A stretch of DNA of 64,000 bases from Erythrocercus mccallii (Eukaryota > Chordata > Aves > Passeriformes > Dicruridae): positions 124,001-188,000 of the forward strand of contig VZRG01001059.1 of NCBI GenBank assembly GCA_013397435.1, given 5' to 3'. The notes beneath the pieces were generated by a model. The model had not been told where the DNA came from, did not search any database, and worked only from the letters and a program-made list of their open reading frames with translations. Of this stretch, positions 50,633-63,100 are shown piece by piece. A program made the position numbers and the translations under genes. The stretch's first letter is position 1, and every line of letters begins with the position of its first letter.

Positions 50633-52440
50633 ACCTGCTGGTTCCTTTTGTTCTGCTATGGATTTCAAATTGGTTTGGCACTTTCTGCAATTGTGAAACC
50701 TGAAATTAGGCTAAGATTTTTATTTGTGCTAAATTACTTGCATTAGCTCAGCAAAATATTTGTTTTAGCTGTAATCATAGTACAGTATTATAAAGGTAGG
50801 TTATCATTTATTATGGTGTATTATTGCAGTTAGTAAACAACACTGTCTTGTGTTATTACTATATCAATACAACCGTTTCAAGGATCTACCCATGTTTGTA
50901 ATAGAAAACTAGATTTCAAGGGTTTATAATTCATCCATTATATATTTCCTGAAGGTGGAATATAGCACAGTATGTGCCAGTATTGGGGAAATCCCTCTAC
51001 AAATCCCTCTACAAAGTTCCCTTTGTACTATGCACTGGATTGAGGCCTATCATGCTTGGAGGAAGATCTAACCTCCTAGAACTACAGCTGTGGAGTCTTA
51101 TCTTTATGGGTAGGAATCCGTGCCAATCTCCACAACTGAAGGTAGATATCTACTCTCTCTGGTTTCTAATGAATGTTTCTGCTTTTTCTTTCTTGATTTG
51201 CTATCCAATTGACTCATTTTACACTTTCAGAGGAAGGGAGTGATGGAGAAAGCATGTAAGAAATGTTTAAGAGTGAAATTTGTTTCTTTGTCAGCAAAGA
51301 GATGAAAGAAATTCCTGGAGATGAAGTCTCGGTCCCAAGCTGCTAGCTGCTCCCTGACAGTCAGTGTTTATTCTTTATTTTCCCGAGGTAGGGAGGTATG
51401 ATGGACTAGAATTAGTCATACTTCCATTTCCCTAATCTATGGGGGTGTTCTGGGCAGCCTTCTCTTTCCATAACCCAAGGAATCCTAAATGGGATGTCTG
51501 GAGTGGAATTTTGAGATTTCTTTACAAATATTGTCCCCTAGGATCTATGTAGGGACTCTTTCTCTTCTTCTCCTTCTCTCCTGTTCCCGTTTCAGTTGAG
51601 GATGACACATTCTCTATATCAACAGCAATCTTCACCTCTTCATAAGGGCCCCCAAACCCACTGTTCTTTCCTTGATCCATGTTGGCATGATGGTGTCAGA
51701 TACAGGCTTGGGTATTTGCCTATGGATGCAGACATATATTTATTTATTCCTGATGAAATGCTTGCAAAGGACCAGATGTGAATGTGAGAAGAGACAGTGA
51801 GTCACAGAGGAGTGAGCAAAGAGATGCAAGGTACTGATGTTGGAGCTGTGGATGCCCTGGTCCAAAGGCAGAGTGCTGCCAAAGGAGCTCCTGCTGGAAG
51901 GTCCTGTTGGTCCAGGGAGGTGCTGTGGCTAAGTGGTTGCAAAAGGGAGCTATCATCCATATGTGCAGAGGCACCAGAGCTGAGGGTTGGGATCCACTGG
52001 ATCCATGAGTTAGCAGTGGTGTGTCCTGCAAACCTGCTAAGATAGTAGTAGTAGTTATACTAACGATGATGATACCTGGCAGAGTTCAGCGTGGGAGAAT
52101 CTCAGGGAGATGTGCTATGAATCTCTCACTCTTGCTATATATTGTGTCTCTGTGTTGACATGAAGGCGTGGATAAGCCTAGAGTGCAAATCCAGGCACAA
52201 ACAATAGAGCCATACTTTTTCCCCACTCCAAAGTGGAACACAACAAGGATGAGGTTCCAGAATGGAAGCAAAATGAAGGAGCTTTCTGGCCTGCAAGTGG
52301 ACCTTGATTGACTTCAACTCTTTGAGTGCAGGAGTAGTGATGGCCAGTATGAGTAGGGTGATCTGAAACCAGCTCTTCCCAGGTTAATTCACAGGAATCT
52401 TCTCATGACTCTCCTTTCACCCATCCTCCGTTCCCACAGG
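50633..52440. other. Non-coding stretch; 12-bp duplication
   Basis: Unique, AT-rich to about 50960. AAATCCCTCTAC is perfectly duplicated in tandem at 50989-51000 and 51001-51012. No coding evidence. Confidence 0.6.
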
Positions 52441-52600
52441 TTGCATGTGCTTTGCAATCAGAGCATGTCAAGTCAGCGTCGTTGGCAGTCCTAGAAATGC
52501 TCCGCAATAAAGGGAACAGGTGGCAGGGGGCGCGGGAGAGCCGCCGGTAGCACACCCATCCTCACTCGGGAGGTGCTTTGCTGCCGTGCTAGGAATAGTC
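52441..52600. promoter_or_regulatory. CpG-rich patch with CTCF-like core
   Basis: A dozen or so CpGs in about 140 bp, with CAGGGGGCGC at 52524-52533, an exact fit to the CTCF core YAGRKGGCRS; the upstream half of the motif is a poor match. A candidate boundary or enhancer site, second in this window after the one at 1623, and in the same motif orientation. Confidence 0.35.
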
Positions 52601-55600
52601 CTTCAAACGTACAACCAAATGCATTTTAAACAGACGTGGATGTGTTTTGAAGCTTCCTGGGTGATTGACCGTATCTCCTAGAATTCCACCTAATGACTTG
52701 CACTTACCTTCAATTATTTGAGGCTACGTTCTTGTGTAGTGCGGCTCTCTCTGTAGGAAACCACACAGTGTAACGGATTAACTCGGTTATTTACTCTCTA
52801 GACTAATTCAGCTGCTTCGGGGATGAAATACAAAAGTTAGTTAACCAATAAGACTACACTGCAGAGTTCAAGAGAGACACGAAGTGCTGAGATTTTATAT
52901 CACTTGTCCTAGTGAAATCTGAAATAATTCTGTCAGCTGTCAATGGAATTGTTTGGTTTATACCCGTGTACAAAATCTATCCTTTAAAATGTCTCCAGCA
53001 GAAACTACATCAAAATATTAGCAATAATTTGGCCAGAAAATGGAAACTAAGGCGATTTCTGCTGGGAATGCAGGTCACAGATGTGTTTAAACCAGCTGCA
53101 TACTGGCTTAAATGCATCACATATCACATATACATCTCTGTGTTGCACTCACAGGAGAGAGGATAGTATGCATGTAAGGTATATTACTACACTGGAAATC
53201 ATTATGGAACACAAAACCAGACAGGACAAAGCCTTCCTATCTCATCCCAACATCATGTGAGACTGGCATGTACTCACCCAAGAGGCATTTGCCTTTGCTG
53301 GTCTGGCTGGTTTTACCACAAAAGGTTATGATACCAGCAATTTGATTATGGTGCAAGTGGGGGATTATTAAGGGTTTATGTTTCCTGTGGTAAAATTCTA
53401 TGATTCCAATTGCAGAATTACTCTGCTATTACTAGCACCGTCTATAGAAAATACATTGAAATATAAAAAATTTGGCAACACTTGTTTTTTCCTCTTCTAT
53501 AGGAGAAGTTCATCAAATTGTTGCCTAGGGGCTTGCTGAAGAGCAGTACTCAGTGTCTCCATTTTCCTGGAAGTTAATTCTTCATTCTGCCAAGTGCCTT
53601 TTCTCTTTCAAACAACAGTAGCTGAGACAGAACCATCCACCTCATTCTTCTCTTGCCTTCGGTGTGCTAACATCTACCCCTTGCTTCAATAATTACTACC
53701 ATGTTGATAGTACTTTGTAGATTTGTCTTCATGTCAATATTTATTCTGTTGCAAAGCACTCTGCATAGCAATAGAGGATTCATTGCTTTCATGAATCTGT
53801 AAGGTACCTCTTCAGCTAAAAAGACAACGCTGATCTGAAAACAAAGCTGCCTCTTTCGAACACTGAAGATGGACATATACAGACCAATGTATGGCAAAAG
53901 CAAATGTAAAACCCATTAGATAAATCTGCCCTCAATAAAACTTTAATCTGGTGAAGGCTGAGAGAAATTCTATAAATACACAGAACAGGAGAGAAAGGAG
54001 AGATAAATGCCAGGGAGGAGAACAACTGCTTAGATTAAAGGCAATACTGGCACATGAACAGATGGGCATCATCAAGCCAGTAGTAACTTTAGCTGGTAAT
54101 TAGAAGGTTCCTGACCATCAGAAGGGAGAGATTCTGGAACAGAAACTGGGACTTTTTTCCCCTGGTTGGGGCTTTTTTCCCTACTTCTTGCTGTGAGGCA
54201 GAAGTCAGTAAGCTGGCATGAGGGGTCACATTATCTGATGTACTGGCTCTGCTTGCACATGTTCTTCCTCCTGTACCCCTACAGCTCTCAATGAGCAGAA
54301 GGGGCAAGGGAAAGAACAGCCTGGAAGTAAACATCAGCGTCTTTGTAGTGGGAATTCATCTGGAATGTTTTCATCCTTCCCATCCTTGGACTGTGGGAGA
54401 AGAAATAGCCAAGAGCTCTCTTTTTTGTCGCTGTGACACAATCAATCAGTCTCAGAACAGGGATTGTAAAGGCCTGAAGATATGAGGTGGCAGAAAAATT
54501 CACCCTGGAGAGTCTGTCCCTCTACCAAGGATCATGGAGAGGTACTCCCTCATGCTGGAGAAGATAGGCATGGGCCAGAAAGTCAGATTGAAACAGCTCG
54601 AGGTCCTCTAAACCTAAGGTCTGTAGTATGAGCCTATCTCCAGTGACATCTCATTGAATCTGAATCATTTCTCCAGCTGCTAATGTACAACAGGCAGATG
54701 TGTATTCTCACACCCACTGCTCACCTGTGAGTCTGTTTTTCTCTTTAGTAATTGTGCAAGTCACCTGATAATTCAGCTAAAAGCCCTTACGAGACATTAC
54801 ATAATGTCCTCAGAGAAACACTGTCTGCTGTAACATTGGAGAGATTATTATGTAAAACTTCTCTCTTTTTCTCAGTTGTTTGGTTTTGGGTGGGGAGTCA
54901 GGTTGGATTTCCATTTGGCTGAATCTAAAAGATTTCAGGTTTACACTGAGTTGTTCTCTTTTATTAATCTCTGGAGACTGTGCTGGAGTTGGCCTTAGCA
55001 TCACAAGTGAAATGAGTTTGGCAGGGCTCTCTGGATCCAGGGAGCACACCTGGCTGTGATCTGAGGTGCGATTCAGCTCAAGTGCTAACCCTTACTCAAG
55101 AAAGGCCCCAGCTCTAATGTGATGATTTAATTAGCATCACTGGACCAGATCCATTGGATAAAACCTTCCCCAATACTCCCTCGGGACTGCAGAGCTTTCT
55201 ATTTGTACAAGTATTGCTTGAAGGGATCATGCATTGCTTGCAAACATGGGCAGGAGAGGTGTGGGCAGACCTCTGTTGAGGAGAATGAGTACAAGGAGTT
55301 AGATCCCAGCTCCCATTGAAATCTCTTCCCTGTGTGGCTGTTGAAGGCTTAAGCAGAAGGACTGGCTCATTCACTCTCTCCTTTTTGCTCAAGCCCCTGT
55401 GTGCTCAAGCCACCCCTGCCTGCTCTAATGAGCGGCCTGTGGGTGGCATTGAGCTCCCATGAAGGTCTGAAGGAAGGTTAGAAGTCAACACCCAGAGCAG
55501 TGTGAGGCACCCAGATGTCCCTCAGCATCTTCCTTCTGTCAGCATCTTGGAAAGTCTCCATCCCCAGCTGTAGGGTGGAGGGGAGCAAGCAGACCTCTGC

Positions 55601-57160
55601 TGGCAGTTCCCCCAGCTGAAGGATAACCAACCATTCCCAGCACCACGTCACTGCAGCAGCGCTGCAGAAGATGATCTCCAGCCCTGCATTGTGTTCCTGC
55701 ACCAGCCTCCCATCCTGTCAGTGTCCTGCCTGGCATCCAGCACAGTTCATCATCTGCCCAAGCACAGAGCCCAGGAGCTCCTCAGGGCTGTGGTTTAGGC
55801 AGCACTTTGTAAAAGGAGCGGGTGGGAGAGCAGGATGAGAGCCTTGAGGTGATTTCATGGGCAGAGGACCTGTGCAGGGGCTCTGTTCCCTGGGCACCCC
55901 CTGCCCCAGTAGGGTCCCCACACAGGGGAAGGGGAAACTGCACCAAAGCTCAGGTCAATTGATCTTATCAAGAACTGTTTTCCTTCCTGTCCAGAAGTTC
56001 TAAATGGAAATACATTTTCTGAAATACTGCTTTTGGCTGCATATTTCAAAGCAGCATGAAAAATTTCTTTTCAGCTAAAAGTGTTTTCTTTGAATTGAGG
56101 TTTTGAGAGAACTTTTTCTTCTTGAAAACTGAGATTAAAGAAAGGCATCAGCTGCAGAATTTCAGTTAGGAAATCTATCCAAAAGTGCAAAATATTCAGG
56201 TTTTTTTTTAAAACTGCTCTATTGAGGGAGAGAAAAAACCCAATGATTTGTAACAGCTATGTTTTTCAAAGGGAAATCTTTTCCATTCAGAAAAATATCA
56301 ATTAGCTCCATCAAAATTGTGTTTCCTTCTGCTTGTTCACTTCTCCTTTTCTTTTTCTTTTTTTATTTTATTTTTCCCCCTTATTTGGGACACCAACAAC
56401 TGAGAATCCAGAAAGCCTTTTCTCCCCAAAGGTTTGCAAACCTTCTTGATGAACAAGCCTGAGGCTTGTCATGAAACCTGAATCCAAGGAAGGTTTCCAG
56501 GCTTCAGTCTGATGTTGCACATGGCTCTGGCTCAGAGGATTGCTTTAGTATTGCAGCAGGGATGGGAAATCCACTTGTGCAGAGGAAAAAAAGATGGAAA
56601 GTGTATGGGCTGCAATGTGGAAAATCCAGCTGCAGGGCAGCCTATCTGCCCCACTCCTGGAGCCTGGGCTGGTGCTATGCTGCAGTTCTCACCAGCTTTG
56701 GCAGCTGAGCTGGATTGCTGTGGACCACCTTAAATGTTTTCCATGCCAGCTGAGCACAGAAAGCTGCTGAAATGGGTCTCTGCTGTGTAGTGAGCACTCT
56801 CTCTCAGCAATGCCCTCATGGTGACTCAGTCCCATTCCCCGCTTCTTTTAACCCACAGCAGGTCAAGAGTTTAACAAAGTGACTGGGGCTGGGAGCCAAG
56901 TCCCCAGAGCTGCAATCTGCAGCCAGCATGCCAGCATCTGGAAAGCGTTTGTGACCAATAAAAAATGAATGTGCAGACTCCGCCAAAGCAGCAATCATTT
57001 GGCATCTCAAGCCCAGATCTTTACAAGATGATTCTTCTGAGGCTTGGAAAGGCTTGCCTTAGTGTTTTCTAATAAAAACAGTTCTGGGCTGGGCCAAAAG
57101 TCGGGTGAATAGTGCTATGCGTCGCCACATGGGAGACAGCCAGCCGGGAATGGGAAGGCA
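52601..57160. other. Non-coding stretch, nothing recognised
   Basis: Unique sequence. T-rich pyrimidine stretch at 56340-56385. Chance frames up to 92 codons overlap on both strands around 55100-56050, where GC is higher. Confidence 0.6.
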
Positions 57161-57165
57161 TTGCT

Positions 57166-57231
57166 GGAGTCGAACCTCTGGGGCTAGGGCTGGTTGCCTC
57201 ACGCAGTGATGCTGGCACTCAGGCTGGGCCA
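57166..57231 (-). other. Pol III A/B-box-like pair, not a tRNA
   Basis: On the minus strand GGTTCGACTCC (57166-57176) is a perfect B box, and TGGCCCAGCCT (57221-57231) is a fair A box about 55 nt upstream. The T arm and acceptor stem do not pair, so this is not a functional tRNA. It may be a remnant of a tRNA-derived SINE head, or chance. Confidence 0.25.
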
Positions 57232-60060
57232 GGGCACTGCAGTGTTCCAGCAGCTGCACTGAGAGCACGCCCTGACCTTGGGCTCTTTTATCTGCTGTGG
57301 GCACACGGAGGAGCGGTGGGTACAGAATACCCTAGTGTTAGGGCACAAAGCTCTTGGTCAGTTTGACAAGAGCTGCCTTAGACCAACCCCATGGATAAAG
57401 CAGTTTCCAGTATTCAGCAGTCACTTTTCCAGCTGGTGTCAGTTAAACGTGCCAGGCTGTCTCTGCAGGGTACATTTGCCACATTTTTGTCAGTTCCTGT
57501 CTGCAGAGATCATCAGTTGTCAGGAGCTGCTCCCAGGCCTTCTCAAATATGGGTAACAGCACAGGTCCATGGCCAACCACGAAGAGACTGAAGAGAATAG
57601 GTTTAGTGTATATATGGTCTTGATACTTTGGAGTGGTACAAGCCTGATAGGGGACATTCAAAGTGGGAAAAAGCAGCATAGTGTGAATGCTGCCATTGAT
57701 AGCCCTTGCCAGCAGCCAGCTCATACTGCTGTTGTTGACTACTTCCAAGAGACCTCATTGCTTCTGAGCTCTGTCCCTCAGGATGTGTTGAACTCCTCAC
57801 ACTGCTCCTCCTTGCAATCCTCAGTGGGATGGGTTTGTCCATATGCACATTCCCTCAGCTGGATTCCTTCCTTTCTGTTGCCTTCCCCCTGCTCTCTAGA
57901 GTGACCATGACTGGCAGTCCCTCCCATGCAAGCCTCGAGGGCTGTTGGACTCCAACCACTACATACCCTGAATTCCACTGTGAGGATAAAACGAAGATGA
58001 GTGGAAGTTTAGTAATTATCTTGCAAGTTGCCAGAATACTTTTGCTGGAGCTAAATGGATGTTGTTCCTATGGTGTCATCCTTTCTACCATAGAATCAGT
58101 ATAGTGCTATGGCTAAAGCAGTGCAGCTAGCATGCAAGAAACCCCACACCTAATCCCTTCTCTTAATTCTGAAGGTACTGAAAACAAACACACATTTGGT
58201 TGTTCCCCTGATTCTGAGCATGATTTGCAGAGGCACTGCCACCACAGAAGAGGAAGCTGGCATCTCAACTGCAGGATTCAAGCACAGATACATCCCAGAT
58301 GCCCCAGCATCTTGAATTTCATCTTGTCCTTGAGGGCATCAAATCTGATGATCCTGAGGAAGCTAGGAGGATAAGAAATCCTGTAAGTGAAGGAATTTTC
58401 TTTTATTCATTTACACTTCAAACTGCAGATATTTGAAGTGGATCCTCTGGGACTATCAGGGCTGTGCATAATACTGCCATTTTACAAAGTTTGGGTTTGA
58501 CTCAGCACTGTTTGATCTCACCTCAGTCCTGCTTACAGTAGAAAAATGAGCCAGAGTTAGCCAGTGTCAGCTACTGTATGTGCTTTTCCATATATTCACA
58601 AAGGACAGGTAAGGGTGGCTGACCCAAGGTAGGTAACAACAGAATAACCTGAAGAGATGTTACTGATCTGGGTCAACGTAAAGTTTTGCTATAGTGCCCC
58701 CCTTGTTTTGCCAGTCTTGGTAGGATTAACAAAACAAAACCTACCCTCCCCCCACCTAACACCTTTTGCCTTGAATTTGTGTCACTCATGCAAAATTCCT
58801 CCAAAGAATCTACTTTATTTCCCTTGGTTTAGAAACCTTAAATTGGTCAAAGTTGCCTTTAAAAGCTGAGTGACTCTTGGCCAAAATCATCCTGATTCAA
58901 ATTTCAGAACAAAAAGAAATCTGAAGACATATTTAGTTTTGCTTTGGGACACTTCTTGGAATCCTAAAGTTATTGTCACTTACTCCTGTAGTCAGTTTAA
59001 AATTAGTACTTGTGAGATGGCTGATTCATATTAGTCATGTTCTTTAGAAGTGCCAGTTCTTTTTCCTTTTGTTACTTTTAATGATTTTTTGGGGGTTGTT
59101 GTTGGGTTTTGTTTGTTTGGGTTTTCTTTTTTTGTGAGAGCCCTATTAGCCCTAGTAAGAGCTTATTTAAAATACTATGTAGCACTTTCTGTGCATCCCT
59201 GAATGCTACTCCTGTTTCCTCTAGATGGAGATGGCCTGGTCTCTTTGCTTCTGTCATCCATGCAGCAGTTTCTTCACAGGATTAAAAATGTTCCCCTTCC
59301 TGCAGATGCTTAGATATGCTGCACTGGGGCTGTGTTAACCCCAGCTGTGCTGCTGCACTGACAGGGCCTGTTGAGCCTCTCTCTGATGAAAAGCTGCTTT
59401 GTTACTGCCCTGGGCACCCCTGGGAGATAGTGGGGTGCTAGGCAGGCAGATCCATAATGAAAAGGGAAGGAGTTACAGGGCTGTGGCATGCCCTGGGCAG
59501 TGCAGCTAGCACTGGTTTGGATGCTGCATCTGTGGGATGGCAGCTGGAAGGCTGGAGCAGATGACAGCCCAGGCAGCAGTGGGATGCAGGATAGCTATAT
59601 GGGAATGCAGAACATGCATCTCAGGAGGTGGGTTCTGGGCATGCTGGTGAGCAATGAACAGGTACTGTGTCCACATCACAAGGTGACAATGACACGTGAA
59701 TGAGGTGGCTCTTCTTGTGATGATGCTGGAGCTAGAAATATTTCACCATTTTGATTTCGGTTGGCTTACGATCATTAACCCTTTTGCACACAGCAGTCCA
59801 ATTCATTACAGAATACCTCCTTAAACATATTCCAATACAGGCTGCTGCATTATATCTAAGCATTCTCCATGGTTGTTGCACTGTTTTCTTCTGTACTGTC
59901 TCTCTGACAGTGAAGGGTTAAATCCTCCTTTTTTCCACGTGTCTGCTGATGAACTCTAAATATGCAGCTAGGATCTGTTTTCATGCATATGTCCCTTTCC
60001 ATAATCCAATCTTCTCCACTGGAGGCTCTTCTGCAGGCAGGTCTGCTGCCAAGGGATAAG
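57232..60060. other. Non-coding stretch, nothing recognised
   Basis: Unique sequence; a T/G-rich stretch at 59085-59135 (GGGGGTTGTTGTTGGG, then more) has three G runs only, short of a canonical quadruplex. Overlapping frames at 57059-57904 are unrecognisable. Confidence 0.55.
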
Positions 60061-60120
60061 AAGCAGTAGGTTGATTTACATAATCACATATGCAAATAAG
60101 CTAAATCATGGTCCTTTCAT
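60061..60120. promoter_or_regulatory. Octamer-containing candidate regulatory site
   Basis: ATGCAAAT, the POU/octamer element, is perfect at 60090-60097, with a TAATCACAT core just before it and AGCTAAATCATGG after. Unique sequence; function is inference. Confidence 0.25.
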
Positions 60121-63100
60121 TCAGCTTTGGTTTTAAGGGAACTCTTTCCATGGGTTGAGAGCAAAGAGGTTTGAAATGATGGTTTTCTTCTCTGGAGCTC
60201 TTGTGAAACTGAGCACCCCCTCAGAACAGTTCTGCTGTTACCAGCTCTCTATAGCCCCATGGGTGTAAGTGACTAATTTTGCAAACCCACCCCATAGCCC
60301 ATCCCATGCAAATGCACCCCTACCCTCCAGGCCTACATCATCTGTTCCCTCTACTGGAAGTGTGGACTGCATCCTTATGCAGGAAATGAAAGAAACTCCA
60401 TCTCCGAGGAACAAAGGGAATTCATCTTTTCATCTGGTGGAACACTTAAAAGATGTTAAGAGCAGCAACAGCCTCACACCTGTGGCATACCAGATGAGAC
60501 ACGTGGGGAGGTCATTTCAATGTGTGCCCTTAGAAAGGCTACAGAGAATAAATCAGAGTGCAGCACTGTCTGTCAGCACTTGGAGCAAGGACTCCAAACA
60601 TTTGTGCTTCTACTTGGTTCAGTTTTCCTTAGTCCTGGCATGCTGGCCAGCCTGGTGTGGGCTTCTGGAAAGCTCCAGGAAAGCTCCAGGAAGTGGAGGG
60701 AGCCATCCATGACAAACTCATTGATCAGTTCAGTGATCTTGTTTCCAGCAGTGTCCCTTCTAGGGGTCCAAAGAGAATGAGGCTAACGAGGTACTGGTAA
60801 GGCAGTACCTGTTCAGGACTTGTGAGGCTAGGACAGGTACAAGCAGCATCACAGATTTGAGCCTGGCTGATGGAGTGCTCTAAAGATCTAACAGTCAAAA
60901 GATTAAATGTTTAATCAAATTTCTTTAATCCTTAAAAAACCACCTAAAATTAGTAAGCTATTCATCTCTCTTGCAACAGTGGGAGTAGAGGTAAATTGAA
61001 TGTGTTAATTAAACATTGAATAAAAAGTGATGATGTTTTGTCCGTTTTAAGTGTTTTGCCTTTGGAATTCCACTGACTTTAAGAGAATGTGTATATTGCT
61101 GTGCTGTTCTGCCTGAGTGATCATCTCCTACTTGAACATACATGGAACTTTCCAATTTGTTTTAAAGCTTTAGATGAGAGAAAATATGGTCAGGTGCTCT
61201 AGCTAAATGCCAGAGATTAAGAGAAAAGATAAAACCCAAGAGATACAGTGGCTGGATGCTGTTGACTCTTGTCCATTACAAATTCTGGTGGCAGGAAGCT
61301 TAACAGTGGACATTCAAGGGTAGGTAAAGTTGTGTCTTTAGCTTTAGGCAATCTCCTCGGTGAGGGAATATTATTTTTGATCTAGGTCTGTGAAGCAGCT
61401 TCATCATCCTGGAGTTCAGAGCTGCAGACTTCAGGCTGTTCTGGGAGTGCAGTGCAGTGACCTGTGTCATACCTAATACCCAGAAGTTGGCAGAGCTCTG
61501 TAAACAGCTACTGGCACATCCACTATGCCAAGGGCAAGCTGAAGGAATGCCAACTGGGTTGCTTTGGTGGCGTTAGGAGATCCCCTCTGACATAAGTTAA
61601 GTCACCTCTGCAGTCTCTTTACCCCTGAAGCAACACAAAGTTGCCCTAGATAGAATCAGAGTTGGCTCATTAGGGGTGTGTAAGCTGTCCCTGCCCAGCT
61701 CTGCCTGCTTGCACACTCTTGCATCCAGCAGGTCTCTCAGTTCTCCTAAACCAATCTAATGCCAAGTACTGACAGCATCACCTACACTAGGAGGACATCT
61801 CAGAAGAGCAAAGATATTGTGGTTCTTCTAAGAATTAGCTAGCACTGAAGAGAAATGCAGCTACTCTGCATTCCTGAGAACTGCTGACACAGATAATGTC
61901 CATCTCTTGCAATTATAATGCTCATAGAGTAGTTGTGCAGAACCTGAACACAGTGCTCCTGCTAGGAAACAGTGCTACTGTTACAACCTGATCTGAGTTC
62001 ATTCTCTGATGCCCAAGAAGTTGGTCCTTACTGCTGAGATGAGTTGAATTTGTAGAGCATTTTGCAGGACAAGTGCACACTGGGTAGAACTAATTAAGTC
62101 AGGCAATGCTTTGCTTGAATTGATGCATCACAGACAAGAAACTATTACAGTTTCTTCTTGACTCCGTGTGGATAAACTCAGGTGGTAGCTGGCACCTGAG
62201 GCAGGAAGCGTAGAGGATTAAGGGAGGACCCAGTGGCTTTTTTTTCTTGAAAAGTGAGCTTTTGAAAGTTAAGCTGATTTTGCATATCAGACAGAAACTG
62301 GGTGTGCCTGACAAAGTGATCTCATGGAGAGTCTAGGTCTAGAAGGCAGGGGCTGCAACAGCTTTTGAAAGTGCTCATCCATGTAATTTGATTCTGTGTT
62401 TTGCTTCTACAGCCAGTAAGGATGTCTTTGCCATCTCTTGATCCTTAATACCTTTATACTGCAGGTGTCACCCAGCATCCAGTTTCCATACCATCCGAAT
62501 CTCCATTGGGTGGATGGGAGGAACACTGAGCAGCTCTGCTTTGACATGCACAAGTATTTGCCATAGCAGAGGATCTTGCAAGTATGTGTGTATTTATAGG
62601 GAGGCAGATGTAAACCACATTTGTCCCGTGTTTCTGGCAAAGAGAGAGCGTGAAATATTTGTGACCCGAGTCATTGGCTTTCCTGCCATTTGTATAAAAA
62701 TTTCCAGATGTGATTGTTGATGCCTCACCTGGGATCAATTAAAGAAAGAAGGGATATCCAGAACCAACTGTGTTCATGTGGATACTTGACTTGTTTGTGT
62801 GCATGTGCGCATCTCTGTTGCAATGTGTGTGTCTTAAAGTAAAGCAGAATTCCAGTTCAAAGAACTTGTGTTCTCTCCTAGGACCTTCCTTTTGTCTGTT
62901 ATCCTTTCCTCTTCAGATTTTCCTTGTCCCACAAACCAGCATCAATCTAGATTTCTTAGATACTTTCCTCATCCTCACACCTTTTCTGTTCCACCTCCCA
63001 CTACTTGTGGCTCACCTTGGTCACTCTGTTCTTCCATTCAAGCACAGCAAGTTCCCTGAAGGAGATTCCTGAATACTGTAAAGTTCCAGGAAGCCAGTGT

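Noticed and set aside
58085..58105. CATAGAATCA phrase resembling a CR1 tail
   Set aside because: Only the 10-base phrase matches; flanks do not follow the CR1 3' end.
60269..60712. 147-codon plus-strand open frame
   Set aside because: No domain, low-complexity Ser/Pro start, contains part of the 11-bp duplication.
61027..61076. C/D-box snoRNA-like pair (GTGATGA and CTGA)
   Set aside because: The terminal stem is only about three to four pairs and mismatched next to the C box; no C'/D' boxes are seen.
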